From the NCBI GenBank assembly GCA_023213195.1, contig CP096135.1, positions 1,134,616-1,198,615 of the forward strand: a stretch of DNA of 64,000 nucleotides, in the 5' to 3' direction. The notes beneath the pieces are model-generated. The model saw only the letters and a list, made by a program, of their open reading frames with translations. It was not told where the DNA came from and did no database searches. Below are positions 48,220-58,344 of this stretch, piece after piece. This DNA comes from Sphingobacteriales bacterium JAD_PAG50586_3 (GTDB lineage Bacteria > Bacteroidota > Bacteroidia > CAMBQF01). Position numbers and translations under genes: made by a program. Each line of letters begins with the position of its first letter. Within the stretch, counting starts at the first letter, position 1.

Positions 48220-50540
48220 CTAAAACGTAAACGCCAAGCCTAGTGTTGGTAGTATAGGCAACTGGTTTATGCGTTTATAGTTTATACGGTCAAAGTAAAA
48301 AATGTTATCGCGGTTGTAAGCGTTGGTACAGCTAATAACAGCGTCCAGCGTCATTTTTTCGCTAAACATAAACTTGCGGCGTAGCGACACATCCAACCTG
48401 TGGTAGTAAGGCAAACGGCCTTGGTTAAGCCCGGCGTAGATAATACCCAAATCGCCATTGGCATTAGTGTAGTTAGAGTTTATGCCGTTGTTAAGCGGCG
48501 GTTTCTCAAAAAGCCTTGTGTTTGGGTAAACGGTAGCCCCGACCCAAAGTTCCAACGCACGTCGGCCTGCCATAGCTGCTCTTTACCAAAGTTATAAGAT
48601 ACTACTGCATTAACATTGTGGCGGCGGTCAAATATCGGCTTGTAGTTCATCAAACCATCGTAACGGTTGGTGTACATTAGCGAGTATACCAGCCACACAT
48701 ATAGGCGGCCTTTCTCATATTTCAGCGTAAAGTCAACACCTTTAGACGAGCCATTCTCTATTACAAAATCTTTCTTTAAATAATCAGGCTGGTCGGCGTT
48801 TTCCGGAATGTCATCAAATATCTTATTGCGGTTAATGTTGGTAAGCTGGTTAAACTTAATGTAGTAGCCCTCTACGTTTATGCGGATGTTTTTGCCGGCA
48901 TCAAACTCAAAGCCCAATATAGCATGCGATGAGCGTTGCAGGCCATTTTTAACATCTTTACCGTCAAATTGGTCGGGCAGGCTGGTGGGGCTGGAAAGGA
49001 AGCCGTAGAACAGGTTAACCACGTCGCGGTCAGAGTTTGCAGCCATTAAGTTTTGTGAGTATAAACCACCCGCCAGCTTCATACGGAACCAGTCGGTAAT
49101 GTTTACCTTGGCCGATAGGCGCGGCTCCGGGCTTAGTGCCCCAACCGATGCATAGAAATGTGCACGGAAGCTTGGCTCGAGCACCACACGGTCTCCTAAT
49201 ACCAGGCGGGTTTTTACATAAGCCGCCATTTCGGTAGTGTTGTCGTTTTGTTTTATAGAGCGGTTTACAGCGTTAAAAAAGTCAAAGTTGGTGGCAAAGC
49301 CAATAACCTCTAGCCCATATTTAATCTCGCTCTTTTTAAAGAATTGCTTAAAGCCAAGGCCTAGGTTAAAGCTGTTAATAGCGCTGCTGCGGGGTTTTTG
49401 GTCATTCTCACTAAGGGTAATTTTATATTGAGAGTAAGAGAAGTTACCCTCAAAAATTACCTGAGAGTTGCTAGGCACCAATACAAAGTTGCTACCACCA
49501 CCGGCAGTGTTCCAACGCAGCCTTGAGCCACTGGCGTAGTCTACCCCATCAGAAAAGTACATGCCAAACAGGTTAATTTTGCTGCCGTTGGCGCCGTTTA
49601 TAGAAAATTTGCCATACAAATCGTTAAAGCTAAAGGGAAGTCCGGCACTATCGGCATAGGTATAAAATATAGGGGCTGTTTTATTAAGGTAGGCCGATTT
49701 TGCCGAGAATATAAACGATGAGCTGCTGCCACCATCTTCGCTTTGGCGCTTTAACGGGGTTTCTAGCAGTATTTTAGAGGTAAACGGGTTGATTGATACC
49801 TTGCCCGAGAAGTTCTTTTTGTTACCATCGCGGGTGGTAATGTTCATTATTGATGATATACGGCCACCATACTCTGCGCCAAAGCCACCCGTATACACAT
49901 CGGCATTACGGATAATATCGGCATCAAAAACCGAGAAAAAGCCAATAGAGTGGAAAGGGTTGTACACAATCATACCATCAAGCAAGGTCTTATTCTGCAC
50001 CGGCGATCCGCCGCGAATATATAGCTGCCCACCTTGGTCGCCCGTAGAAACCACACCCGGCAACACCTGCATATACTGGGCAAGGTCGGCTTGGCCACCA
50101 ATGGTAGGTATCTTGTTCATCTCCTTAGGGGTGATGCTTATCTCAGAAATCTTAGGTCGCGTCTTGTCAGACTGACGGTCACCCACCACATCAACACCTT
50201 TAAGCGTTACGCTCTTCTTTTCGGCATATAGGTTTTGGGCCGTAATAGAGTTGGCTTTAACCGTTATGTTTACAAACGTACTATCGTAATCAAGACCCTT
50301 GGCTGCCAGCACATAAGCGCCCGGCGGAACATTGGTAATACTGTACAGGCCGTTAATATCGCTTGATATACCAAAGGTTGTGCCTTTTAAAAACACGCCC
50401 ACAAAAGGTGCAGGCTCGCCTGTTTTTTTATCGTAAATAAACCCACGCACAGTGCCTGTAGCACTAGGGGTTTGGGCGTTAGCGCTAAAAGAAACCAAAC
50501 CTAATACAGCGGCTACCAGAGCCAAAATTCTAAATTTCAT
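48220..50540 (-). CDS. TonB-dependent receptor with carboxypeptidase-like domain (frameshifted)
   Basis: About 774 aa. Signal peptide (ending SANAQ), carboxypeptidase-like domain TGTVRGFIYDKKTGEPAPFVGVFLKG (about 28-112), plug (QYMQVLPGVVSTGDQGGQLYIRGG, DADIIRNADVYTGGFGAEYGG) and barrel ending LGLAFTF. A5 at 48508-48512 is one base short; repair gives TQTQGFFEKPPLNNG. Start taken at MKFRILALV (50540). Substrate cannot be inferred. A CAAAAATA box (TATTTTTG on the coding strand) lies at 50566. Confidence 0.93.
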
Positions 50541-50565
50541 CCGTCTTACCAATAAGAATAGTTAG

Positions 50566-50573
50566 CAAAAATA
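50566..50573 (-). promoter_or_regulatory. -7 box of the second TonB receptor
   Basis: Reads TATTTTTG on the minus strand, 26 bases before the ATG at 50540. Confidence 0.55.
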
Positions 50574-50641
50574 GGGTTTTAAGCCAAATAGCAGCATACA
50601 AATTTCAGCGTTTATCGGAAGGGTGTTGATTAGCTGGTTGG

Positions 50642-50899
50642 CTAATTAGCTAATTGGCTGATTTTTTTGCTTTTTCTACGTTTGCTTTGCCGGTACAAAC
50701 CCTTTGACCCATGAAATACGGCTACCATGTATTGCTTTTTTATTTTGCGGGTCATTTTAACCGGTTTTATCTCCTGTATTGCATCCAATTGTATTGATGC
50801 TATTCTTTTATCATACACAAAGCCACGCACAATGTTGCCCGACTGTGCGTTAAGCCCTACAATAAATACACTAAAAATAACAGTACACGCCCATTTCAC
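50642..50899 (-). CDS. Small secreted basic protein, unknown
   Basis: An 85-aa product with a leader ending VGLNAQS, then RGFVYDKRIASIQLDAIQEIKPV, which resembles the start of carboxypeptidase-like receptor domains (RGFVYDKKTGE), and a strongly basic tail (SKRRKSKKIS). It could be a fragment of a receptor gene or a genuine small secreted peptide. It is adjacent to the full receptor, where the RGFIYDKK phrase also occurs. Confidence 0.45.
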   Translation of the reverse strand: MKWACTVIFSVFIVGLNAQSGNIVRGFVYDKRIASIQLDAIQEIKPVKMTRKIKKQYMVAVFHGSKGLYRQSKRRKSKKISQLAN

Positions 50900-50968
50900 A
50901 GCATAAACATAGCACGCTATTTTCTTTTGTCAAAGGGCAGATTTATGTCTGTATCGGAAAAATGGAGA

Positions 50969-52266
50969 CTAATACTTTCCTCTATTATCCAGATACTGTT
51001 GCCACATAAGCAGGAACTTTTCTGAAGCACGTTTTATAGTGCTTAAATCAACACCCTCGCTTTGCAGTAGTTGCCAGTTATCGTACAGCATACCGGGGTG
51101 TACCAGGCCTTTAACATCAATGGGGTTATAGATGCTATCTGGGTTTAGTTTATAGCAGCCTTTGCGCCCATAGCGTGGGCGGTGGTGACTGGTCCACCCG
51201 TTAAAATCGGTTTGAAAGCCTACTGAAATATTAATCAACTCCTGTGGGTTTAAGCTCTGGAGTGTTTTGGCAGAATCGCCAAAAACAGTAGGAAGATTAT
51301 TAGCAATATACTTGTTCAACGCCTTATAGGTAAATACATAGCTATCTATAGAACGCTCGCAATAGCAGGGCAGGCTATCTAGTTTTGCTCTATATTCAGC
51401 AGTAGGCTTATACATGCCCATAGATATAGGCAGGCTAACTAACCCTTTGCCTTTGTATATAGCTAAAACATCTTGCGGAGGTATGCCCCGAGGTTGGTTT
51501 TGCAGGGGTTTAAACCCATCGTGTGTAGATAATACAGGCAGTCCTTTGCTATTCATAAATGCAATGGCATCGGTACGGGTTTTATCATTCATGTGGGTAA
51601 CATCGGTCATAATCCCGGCGTTAGCCATCCATAAAATAGTCTGGCGGCCTACATCGGTTAAGCCCCTTTTGCTCTCTTTACGGAATACCCCTTTAAGGTT
51701 AAGGAGATGCTCGGCAAAGCCCGGCATAACAGCAGAAGAACCTACCTCGTAATCTTTTAAATGCACAAGGGTAATAAACGCTACTCCTTTAGCTGCCCAA
51801 AAATTGGCATCGTCCTGGCTGTGTATCAGGTTGCGACCACCCTCTATAGAATATACAATTATGGTTTTGGTGGTAGTATGCACCAGCGTGCGCACCTCTT
51901 GCGGGGAATGGGCAATGGCAAAATCGGCACTGTTATCAGCAACAAATGTATCAATGTAGGCAATCTGCCTAAGTATCATCTTGCGGGCTTTGGCAGGGCG
52001 TTTAGGCCCTCGCGCCCAATTAACCCAACAACAAAAATACGCGCACCTTTATTGGCTTTCCAGTAGTTGGCATAGTTTACATTTTTAAACATGTGCTTGT
52101 ACCTAAGCTTTGGCGGATGGGCCTCATCAAAAAACTTCAACCCCTTACCAAAAAAGCCATAAGGCTCGCTAATGGTAGGGTGTATTTGCAAATCCATATA
52201 CTCATTTACCACCTGGGCTTGGGCAGTAATAGTAAATAGAAGAAATAGAAAGACAAGGTGTTTCAT
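50969..52266 (-). CDS. Secreted M19 membrane-dipeptidase-family protein (frameshifted)
   Basis: About 433 aa; signal peptide ending ITAQAQ. DLQIHPTI is the metal-binding HxH/D-like start of the M19 fold; later blocks are VYSIEGGRNLI, FITLVHLKDYEVG, GIMTDVTHMND, LPVLSTHDGFK, GLVSLPISMG, NISVGFQTDFNGW and KGLVHPGMLYDN. GGG 51996-51998 is one base short (coding-strand C3 to C4); repair gives NAPAKARKMILRQIAYID. The family cleaves dipeptides or acts on beta-lactam-like substrates with two zinc ions. Several metal ligands deviate from the classic set, so catalytic status is uncertain. Confidence 0.86.
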
Positions 52267-52413
52267 TTGAGGTTGTAAACTTAATAGATGTTTAGATATG
52301 GTAATAGATTATTTTTGCAGTCTCAACTTTATAATCCCCATGGCAAAAAAATATCTAAGCAGAGCAAGGGTATTCTTATTTATGATTGTCATAACAGTAC
52401 AAAACGAAACTAT

Positions 52414-53102
52414 ATGACTGGAAAAAGCTTAATTATGGCGGTATTGCTATTAATGGCAGTACCGCTAAACGCGCAAGTAGCTAAAGACATACCTGCCGAT
52501 AACAGGTTGACCGGCTTTAAGCAAAAGGGGTACTTAACAATGGGCATCCGCAACACATTTAGTACCTTTAACGGTGGTGGTAATTATACCGGTTATGGCG
52601 TAGGCGGACATTTTCGTGTACCAATTATACCCCGCATTAACACCGAGTGGTATGCCGATTATATTACCAACAACATTGGCGGCATGGGCCACCGCACCGA
52701 TTATCACATTGGCTGGAGTGTTATGTACTACCTTATTAATCCATCGGTAGCGCAGGCAGCCAGCGGCGACCCTATTGTGCGCTTGCGCAAGTTTAACCCC
52801 TTTGTAGAGGCCGGCCATTGCTTTGACTATGGCGGCATTTACCGCAATGGCGATTTAAAACCCTCTGTTGAGCGTTGGAGCAGTGCCGTTCAATTTGGGG
52901 CAGGCACGCACTACAACATTACCCCCGCTTTGACCTTACCCTGAAAGCACAGTATATGATGCATTTGGGCAAAGAAGTGCACGGGGAAATTCGCGATGGG
53001 CAACTTGAGATAGAAGAGCATAGCCATGGCGGCCTTGAAGGTCATTTGCTAATTTCATTTAGTGTTAACTACAAACTAGTAAGGATATGGACAAAAAGTT
53101 AA
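52414..53102 (+). CDS. Outer-membrane beta-barrel protein (frameshifted)
   Basis: About 229 aa with a signal peptide ending PLNAQ. Strands: KGYLTMGIRNTFSTFNGGG, YGVGGHFRVPIIPRINTEWYADY, HIGWSVMYYLIN, FNPFVEAGHCFDY and AGTHYNITP. C5 52922-52926 is one base short; repair gives PRFDLTLKAQYMMHLG. Ends overlapping the next start by 16 bases, so translation is coupled. First of a three-gene operon. Confidence 0.84.
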
Positions 53103-53722
53103 TAGTACTGCTATTTGTCCTTATACAGGGCATAGCAGCCAATGCACAGGATGATAATACTTTTGTTAAGAAGCATATACTACGCACACAGGGCAACCTG
53201 TCGCTGGGGTATATGGTAAAGCAAAAAACAGTACCTGCCTATATTGGCGGCGATTTTGACTTCTTTTTTGACGAGAAGGTATCGTTCTATGGCGAGGGCT
53301 CTTTCTTTGTAACCAACACGTCAGACGAGGCATCGGTAGGGTATAAAATCAAACATAACCATGCCATACTATCAGGTATAAACATACACTTTACCAAACA
53401 AAAACGCTTCGACCCCTACATCGGAATAAACCCCGGTATTATGCTTTCGCAGTTTGGGCCCATGGGCGATATAAATATTGGTTTGTACAATCCTCCCTTT
53501 ACCCAAAACACCAAGCTGGGCGTGTCGCCGGTGTTTAGCACGGCCGTGGGTGCTAACTACTATGTGGGTTCTATATTCAACTTTTTTGTAAGGGTGCGTT
53601 ATATACAGGGCCAGTTTTTTGGCACATCTATGGAGCGTATCCCATTGTCTGAATTCCGCTTTAGCGCAGGCCTGGGCTGGAACTGGAATTTTATACAGAA
53701 GGCAGTGGCTAAGAGGAAGTAA
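53087..53722 (+). CDS. Outer-membrane beta-barrel protein
   Basis: Intact 211-aa barrel; signal peptide ending AANAQ. Alternating strands such as YIGGDFDFFFDEKVSFYGEGSF, HNHAILSGINIHF, YIGINPGIML, SPVFSTAVGANYYVG and LGWNWNFIQ. It is unlike the 19.5-24.8 kb paralogs in detail. Its start lies inside the preceding gene, and the lipoprotein gene follows three bases after its stop. Confidence 0.86.
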   Translation: MDKKLIVLLFVLIQGIAANAQDDNTFVKKHILRTQGNLSLGYMVKQKTVPAYIGGDFDFFFDEKVSFYGEGSFFVTNTSDEASVGYKIKHNHAILSGINIHFTKQKRFDPYIGINPGIMLSQFGPMGDINIGLYNPPFTQNTKLGVSPVFSTAVGANYYVGSIFNFFVRVRYIQGQFFGTSMERIPLSEFRFSAGLGWNWNFIQKAVAKRK

Positions 53723-53725
53723 ACT

Positions 53726-54403
53726 ATGAAGACCTGTTTGCATACGTTGTTGTTATTAATTTTGATGGGATGTAATAACGAGCCCTCCCAACTTCCTCAA
53801 TTAAATACCGATAGTGTAGCAGTAAAGCAACCGGTTAAGAATACTGCGATAGAAAAAATTGCTACTGCCGATACCATGGATTTACAATATGGTAGCGTAT
53901 TGCTAATAGGCGATAAAAGAGTTGAGAATTACCTGAATAGCCCTTTACTAAAGTTTGAACCTTATGTGGGCTTTAACACCTTTAAAACAAAGAACATATA
54001 TAAAGGCCCAAAAGCGAAAATCAACTATAAGAGCAATAAAATAGCCCGGGAGTATAAAACCATGATTACCCAGAGTTATATTGGTGCGGATGATGGCGCT
54101 AATTTTGCGGGGCATTATATAGTGGCAAGTTGGGGTTGTGGCATGCCTTGTCAGCAATGTGCATTGGTTGATATGCTTGATGGCAAAGTGTATGAAGGGC
54201 CTTTTGCAGAGCAGGGCTTTGAGTTTGTGCGCGAAAGTAGGTTGCTAATAGTAAACCCACCGCCCGACTCTACAGGTTACATAGAACTATATTGCAATTG
54301 GTGTAAACCCCGTATGTATGTTTGGGATGAGGAAAAAAAGCACTTTGAAGAGTTGATGCCCGGTGGCGATTTAAAACAGGTTGATTTATTCTATGGCCCA
54401 TAA
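53726..54403 (+). CDS. Lipoprotein with conserved NFAGHY-WGCG motif
   Basis: A 225-aa lipoprotein with a leader ending LILMGC (Cys16). The central segment GANFAGHYIVASWGCGMPCQQ followed by VDMLDGKVYEGPF is recalled from a widespread family of unknown function in which the Cys pair may bind metal. A further Cys pair is in YCNWCKPR. Last gene of the barrel operon. Confidence 0.78.
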   Translation: MKTCLHTLLLLILMGCNNEPSQLPQLNTDSVAVKQPVKNTAIEKIATADTMDLQYGSVLLIGDKRVENYLNSPLLKFEPYVGFNTFKTKNIYKGPKAKINYKSNKIAREYKTMITQSYIGADDGANFAGHYIVASWGCGMPCQQCALVDMLDGKVYEGPFAEQGFEFVRESRLLIVNPPPDSTGYIELYCNWCKPRMYVWDEEKKHFEELMPGGDLKQVDLFYGP

Positions 54404-54488
54404 ATATAATAATACCTGTAATAATCCGTCTACATAGGTAACTAACACATTTGTTAATTGACCATTGTCAATTGACCATTGAAATAAA

Positions 54489-54496
54489 TACCTTTG
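54489..54496 (+). promoter_or_regulatory. -7 box of the ABC ATPase gene
   Basis: TACCTTTG matches TAnnTTTG, only seven bases before the ATG at 54504, so the leader would be near-absent. TTG at 54465-54467 is 21 bases upstream. Confidence 0.45.
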
Positions 54497-54503
54497 CTGC
54501 AGT

Positions 54504-55214
54504 ATGCAAGAGCCCATTATTAAGCTAACAAACATAGTACGCAACTTTCAGTTGGGTAAAGAGGTAATACAGGTACTTAAGCGCGTATCGCTCGAGGTTA
54601 AAAAGAACGAGTATGTTGCCTTAATGGGTCCATCGGGTTCGGGTAAATCTACCCTTATGAACCTGCTGGGTTGCTTAGATACACCCACATCTGGCGACTA
54701 TCTGCTTAACGGCACCGATGTAAGTAAAATGACAGACAACTCACTTGCACAGGTGCGTAACAAAGAGATTGGCTTCATCTTTCAAACCTTTAACCTGTTG
54801 CCACGCAGCACAGCGTTAGAAAACGTTGCCCTGCCCCTTATTTATGCCGGTTACAGCAAAGCCGACCGCGAAAAACGCGCCATGCAGGTGTTGGAACAGG
54901 TAGGCCTTGGCGATAGGGTTAAACACAAGCCTAACGAGCTATCGGGCGGGCAGCGCCAGCGTGTGGCCATTGCCCGTGCCTTGGTTAACAGCCCCGCCAT
55001 ACTTCTTGCCGATGAGCCTACGGGTAACCTGGATACCAAAACATCGCACGAGATTATGGGCCTTTTGCACACCCTGCACCAAGAGGGTAACACCATTATT
55101 ATTGTAACCCACGAAGAGGATATTGCCCTGCATGCCCACCGTATTGTACGCCTCAGGGATGGTGTTATAGAGTCGGACTACATGAACGATAAGATAACCA
55201 CTTACGATATTTAG
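54504..55214 (+). CDS. ABC transporter ATP-binding protein, LolD/MacB type
   Basis: Intact 236-aa ATPase. Walker [10 protein letters not shown] (42-50), Q-loop [10 protein letters not shown], signature [15 protein letters not shown], Walker [13 protein letters not shown] and H-loop VTHEEDIA. The phrase [15 protein letters not shown] is typical of the LolD/MacB/FtsE-like group that works with mechanotransmission permeases. No permease lies beside it. The membrane-fusion and TolC-like genes at 36-38.8 kb lack an ATPase, so they are a candidate but unproven partner. Confidence 0.94.
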   Translation: MQEPIIKLTNIVRNFQLGKEVIQVLKRVSLEVKKNEYVALMGPSGSGKSTLMNLLGCLDTPTSGDYLLNGTDVSKMTDNSLAQVRNKEIGFIFQTFNLLPRSTALENVALPLIYAGYSKADREKRAMQVLEQVGLGDRVKHKPNELSGGQRQRVAIARALVNSPAILLADEPTGNLDTKTSHEIMGLLHTLHQEGNTIIIVTHEEDIALHAHRIVRLRDGVIESDYMNDKITTYDI

Positions 55215-55699
55215 ATAGTAAGCAACTGCTCTTTTTCCTCCGGGTTTAAATACAGCTTTTCGGCCACAAAATCTTGTGTGGGCTTAGACATAAACATCAG
55301 CATTAAACACAATGCCGTTGCAGGTAAAAAATGCCAGCTACCGGTAAGCATATATATGCCAATGCTTACAAAGGCAGGCCCTTCAGCAAGTGCCATGCGT
55401 ATCATGTAGGCCGATTTAAACGTATCAATTTTAGGTTTTAGCATAGTAAACAGCTTGGCATTGCGCATGTTGCGTTCAAATATAATATTGCCGAAACCCG
55501 CAGTAGCAAGGGCTGCAAAGTATACAATGGCGTAGAATATATACATAAGGTCTTGGGTCACCTTGGCCATTAGCGCGCCACCATTTAGCTGCACTAATAC
55601 CACTGCCATTACCAAAAACATGCATACCCCCGCCAGCAAGGCAGAGTGTATAATACCCATGGCTTTTAAAAACTTATTTTGCTTTATATCAGTTTGCAT
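55211..55699 (-). CDS. Four-helix membrane protein, unknown
   Basis: A 162-aa integral membrane protein with four hydrophobic segments ([59 protein letters not shown]) and a short charged tail (LNPEEKEQ). No signature known to me. Its stop overlaps the ABC ATPase stop by four bases (convergent). It is preceded on its own strand by the dispersed palindromic element. Confidence 0.78.
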   Translation of the reverse strand: MQTDIKQNKFLKAMGIIHSALLAGVCMFLVMAVVLVQLNGGALMAKVTQDLMYIFYAIVYFAALATAGFGNIIFERNMRNAKLFTMLKPKIDTFKSAYMIRMALAEGPAFVSIGIYMLTGSWHFLPATALCLMLMFMSKPTQDFVAEKLYLNPEEKEQLLTI

Positions 55700-55720
55700 T
55701 TTTTTAAGATTAATTTATTA

Positions 55721-55764
55721 AGTCCCCCTCACTCCTTTAGGAGAGGGGGATTTAGGGGTGAGGG
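55721..55764. repeat. Dispersed 44-bp palindromic element (copy 2)
   Basis: Identical to the element at 48171-48214. Confidence 0.88.
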
Positions 55765-55772
55765 GAATAAAA

Positions 55773-56339
55773 TTATAACTTTATCTCTTCCAGTTCTATG
55801 GTTACACCCCAATCAATAAGTTTAATAATAAGCGGATTGGTTTCATCGTTCAACACCCAGTATTTATTGGGCTTTCCACTTTGCTCTTCAGCATAAATAA
55901 TGTTAAGGCCGGTAGCTTTTCCATCAACAGTAACCTTATACTCATCTTCGTAGTTGTTTAGCAGCGTATAGGTCTGCCCTTTGGTAGTCAGCTTCGATTG
56001 AAAATCGCGCTTTAGTCCATTGTACACCGTTTTGCTAAACCACAAGGTCGTTTCGGTACTCAGGCTAAGTATACCACCGGTAAGGTCGTTGTTTAGGGTA
56101 ATGGCATTGTCTAGTGCGTCTCTGCTAATGGTAACGCTGCCCAGGTCTATTTTGCCATCGCCCAGGGCGTAGGTAATAGATAGGTTAGGCTCCAGTTCTT
56201 TAATGGTAACCGTTAGGCGGTATTTATCGGCCCCATTGGTAACCCTGTAGGTAAGCACAGAGCCTGCTTTAAGCTTTACCGTTTGCGCATTTACCGCAAC
56301 CGTAAGCATTAGCAATAGTATAGTGTATAATTTTTTCAT
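55773..56339 (-). CDS. Small secreted protein, unknown
   Basis: A 188-aa exported protein with a leader ending VAVNAQ. The mature sequence is beta-rich and follows a Bacteroidota pattern: LKAGSVLTYRVTNGADKYRL, ISRDALDNAITLNN, TTLWFSKTVYNGLK and KYWVLNDETNPLIIKL, resembling proteins that test for a soluble value or bind sugar. No catalytic motif. It stands alone between two repeat elements. Confidence 0.76.
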   Translation of the reverse strand: MKKLYTILLLMLTVAVNAQTVKLKAGSVLTYRVTNGADKYRLTVTIKELEPNLSITYALGDGKIDLGSVTISRDALDNAITLNNDLTGGILSLSTETTLWFSKTVYNGLKRDFQSKLTTKGQTYTLLNNYEDEYKVTVDGKATGLNIIYAEEQSGKPNKYWVLNDETNPLIIKLIDWGVTIELEEIKL

Positions 56340-56377
56340 AGCAGTGTAATGTTTTATAAAGGTAAGCGTTTTTAGCT

Positions 56378-56540
56378 CTCCCCTTTTTACCTCATCCTAA
56401 ATCCTTTTCCTAAAGGAGAAGGACTTGCTACCCTTCGGGTTTATGTTAAATAAATTTTTGGCGTTCTATCCCTATACATTCTATCATTATTTTTTAGCTC
56501 CCCTCTGCCTTTAGGAGAGGGGCCGGGGGTGAGGTAAAAT
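56378..56540. repeat. Two palindromic repeat modules
   Basis: AATCCTTTTCCTAAAGGAGAAGGA at about 56400 and CTCCCCTCTGCCTTTAGGAGAGGGG with GGGGGTGAGG tail at about 56498-56535. Confidence 0.75.
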
Positions 56541-56557
56541 TGGTAGTAGTGAGACCC

Positions 56558-58102
56558 CTAAAACTCCGTCAGCACCCAATCACCCTGCTTATGCACCACC
56601 TTGCCCAGGTTGTCAATGTATTGGCATGTTTGCACATTGTCTATCCTGTAATTAATGGTAATGGGTATGGTAATATGCTCTTTGTAGTTCCGCTCTTTAT
56701 ACAGGCTGTTGGCCAGTTTCATAGCCTTATCTTTTTTGGGGATAACATCTTCCACCGTTATGCCATACACCTCTTTTACCATAGCGTACCATTTAAGCAT
56801 AAAACCGGGCTCGTGTATAATGGCTTTGAATGATACAGGCTGCGACCGTTTTGCTTCGCAGGCAAAGCTATCATCGGCAGGCGCGGTAAGCACTACGGTA
56901 TTTATATCGGTGTTTTTCTCAATCCACTCGTGCAGCAGTGTAAGGTCGCTTTTGGTGTAGTTGCCAATTTGGTATTTATCGCCCAATTGCGGCAGCATGG
57001 CAGAGTTTATTATGATGAAGAACACAGCCGCGCCCACTAACGGCAACGCCTTGCGGTATACCTTTATAAGTGCAGGCGTAAGCAGCGTTTTCTCCCACCA
57101 ACCTGCCAGTTTTATGCTTATTAATATGCTGCCGAAAATGCTAATCCACACCGTGGTTTTAAACCATTGCAGCTTGCCCAGGCTGTACATATAATGCAAC
57201 TCGGTAGCGGCGGTGTAAATGACCAACCCAAGCAGTATAAAAACGTATATCAAACGCACTGTTTGTGCTTCGCGAATGTTGGTTTTAACAAGCAGCGCAA
57301 TGCCCGCCAAGGTAATAAAACCAAACATAATATAATCGCCAATGGGGAACAGGTGAGGCAGGTAATGGTTAAAGTTGCGGAAGTTGTAGAGTAGCGTATA
57401 ATACAACGTTTCATCGCCTGTAACAGGTGTTAAAAATTGGCGTAGCACTAAGGGGAAAAGCATAAACACCGCAACACCAAAATAGGCAACTAAAGTATAC
57501 ACTATGTTGCCAAAAAATATCTGTCGGTTGCGTACTACCATTACACCCGCAATAACCATAAAAACCTGTATGCCAATTAGCGGCTGGTTAAGCGTAGCAA
57601 ACCCAGCGAAAGCCCCTGCTGCAATGTATTTCCCGTCTATCAACTTATAAAAAGCATACAGCGCCAAGGGTAGCGCGAGCGATGAGGTTACAAACTGCAC
57701 ATCCTGAATGGCATTACCACCTACCGTAAACTTTCTAAATACTATCAACGCCAGTATAGGGGCAATAAAAGGGGCTAGTTTATTTTCGCTCAAACGCTCT
57801 GTTATGCGAAACACCCCGTAGGCCATAAACGTAATGGCAAAAAGCTGTAAAATAAAGCACACCCACTCAATAGGTATAACGGCCGATAGTGTAGCCACTA
57901 CCGACACATAATAATCGCGAATGGTAAACTGTTTGGTATATTCCTGTATAAAAAAATCGTTGCTGTAGAGCAGCTTGTTTTGCAGGTGGTATACCTGCGG
58001 AAGGTGCTCGGCCTGGTCGCCATTGTTAAACATATAGCCAAACACCCCGGTAAAGAGTATGGCTACAAACAGGGAATAAAACCAAATGGTACTATTTTTC
58101 AT
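56558..58102 (-). CDS. Polytopic membrane protein, GT-C-like
   Basis: A 514-aa protein with about 12 membrane helices and a C-terminal soluble tail (from about residue 385). The early NNGDQAEHLPQVYHL, between the first helix and loop 1, has the acidic pattern of GT-C sugar transferases or DUF6798-type proteins. The tail contains NTVVLTAPADDSFACEAKR, which resembles the periplasmic domain of such enzymes. No polyprenyl-sugar gene is adjacent, so the role is uncertain. Divergent from uvrA. Confidence 0.75.
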   Translation of the reverse strand: MKNSTIWFYSLFVAILFTGVFGYMFNNGDQAEHLPQVYHLQNKLLYSNDFFIQEYTKQFTIRDYYVSVVATLSAVIPIEWVCFILQLFAITFMAYGVFRITERLSENKLAPFIAPILALIVFRKFTVGGNAIQDVQFVTSSLALPLALYAFYKLIDGKYIAAGAFAGFATLNQPLIGIQVFMVIAGVMVVRNRQIFFGNIVYTLVAYFGVAVFMLFPLVLRQFLTPVTGDETLYYTLLYNFRNFNHYLPHLFPIGDYIMFGFITLAGIALLVKTNIREAQTVRLIYVFILLGLVIYTAATELHYMYSLGKLQWFKTTVWISIFGSILISIKLAGWWEKTLLTPALIKVYRKALPLVGAAVFFIIINSAMLPQLGDKYQIGNYTKSDLTLLHEWIEKNTDINTVVLTAPADDSFACEAKRSQPVSFKAIIHEPGFMLKWYAMVKEVYGITVEDVIPKKDKAMKLANSLYKERNYKEHITIPITINYRIDNVQTCQYIDNLGKVVHKQGDWVLTEF

Positions 58103-58274
58103 TTTCTTAATTAGTTACAAATGTAGTGAATACGCTACGTTTTTTAGCAGCAACAAATACCTTCTACAGCCAACTGTAATAAACGTTGAAGCAATACTAT
58201 TACATCTCAACACCTTGCTAGCCCACCAACAACTTTCTGCCTTCTCTATTGTTATTTACTTTCGTCCTATTTAA

Positions 58275-58312
58275 AGCCCTCCCTTAAAGGGGAGGGTTTT
58301 GGGAGGGGTAAA
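58275..58312. repeat. Palindromic element overlapping the uvrA promoter region
   Basis: CCCTCCCTTAAAGGGGAGGG palindrome followed by TTTTGGGAGGGG, immediately upstream of the uvrA -7 box. Confidence 0.7.
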
Positions 58313-58318
58313 AATCAC

Positions 58319-58326
58319 TATCTTTG
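58319..58326 (+). promoter_or_regulatory. -7 box of uvrA
   Basis: TATCTTTG matches TAnnTTTG. TTTG at 58298-58301 is 17 bases upstream. The box ends 18 bases before the ATG at 58345; a TTG start at 58324 would fall inside it and is rejected. Confidence 0.62.
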
Positions 58327-58344
58327 CAACCCTTGAAAAATACC

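Noticed and set aside
58324-58344. Upstream TTG start for uvrA
   Set aside because: It lies within the -7 box; MPKQAFD at 58345 is the better start.
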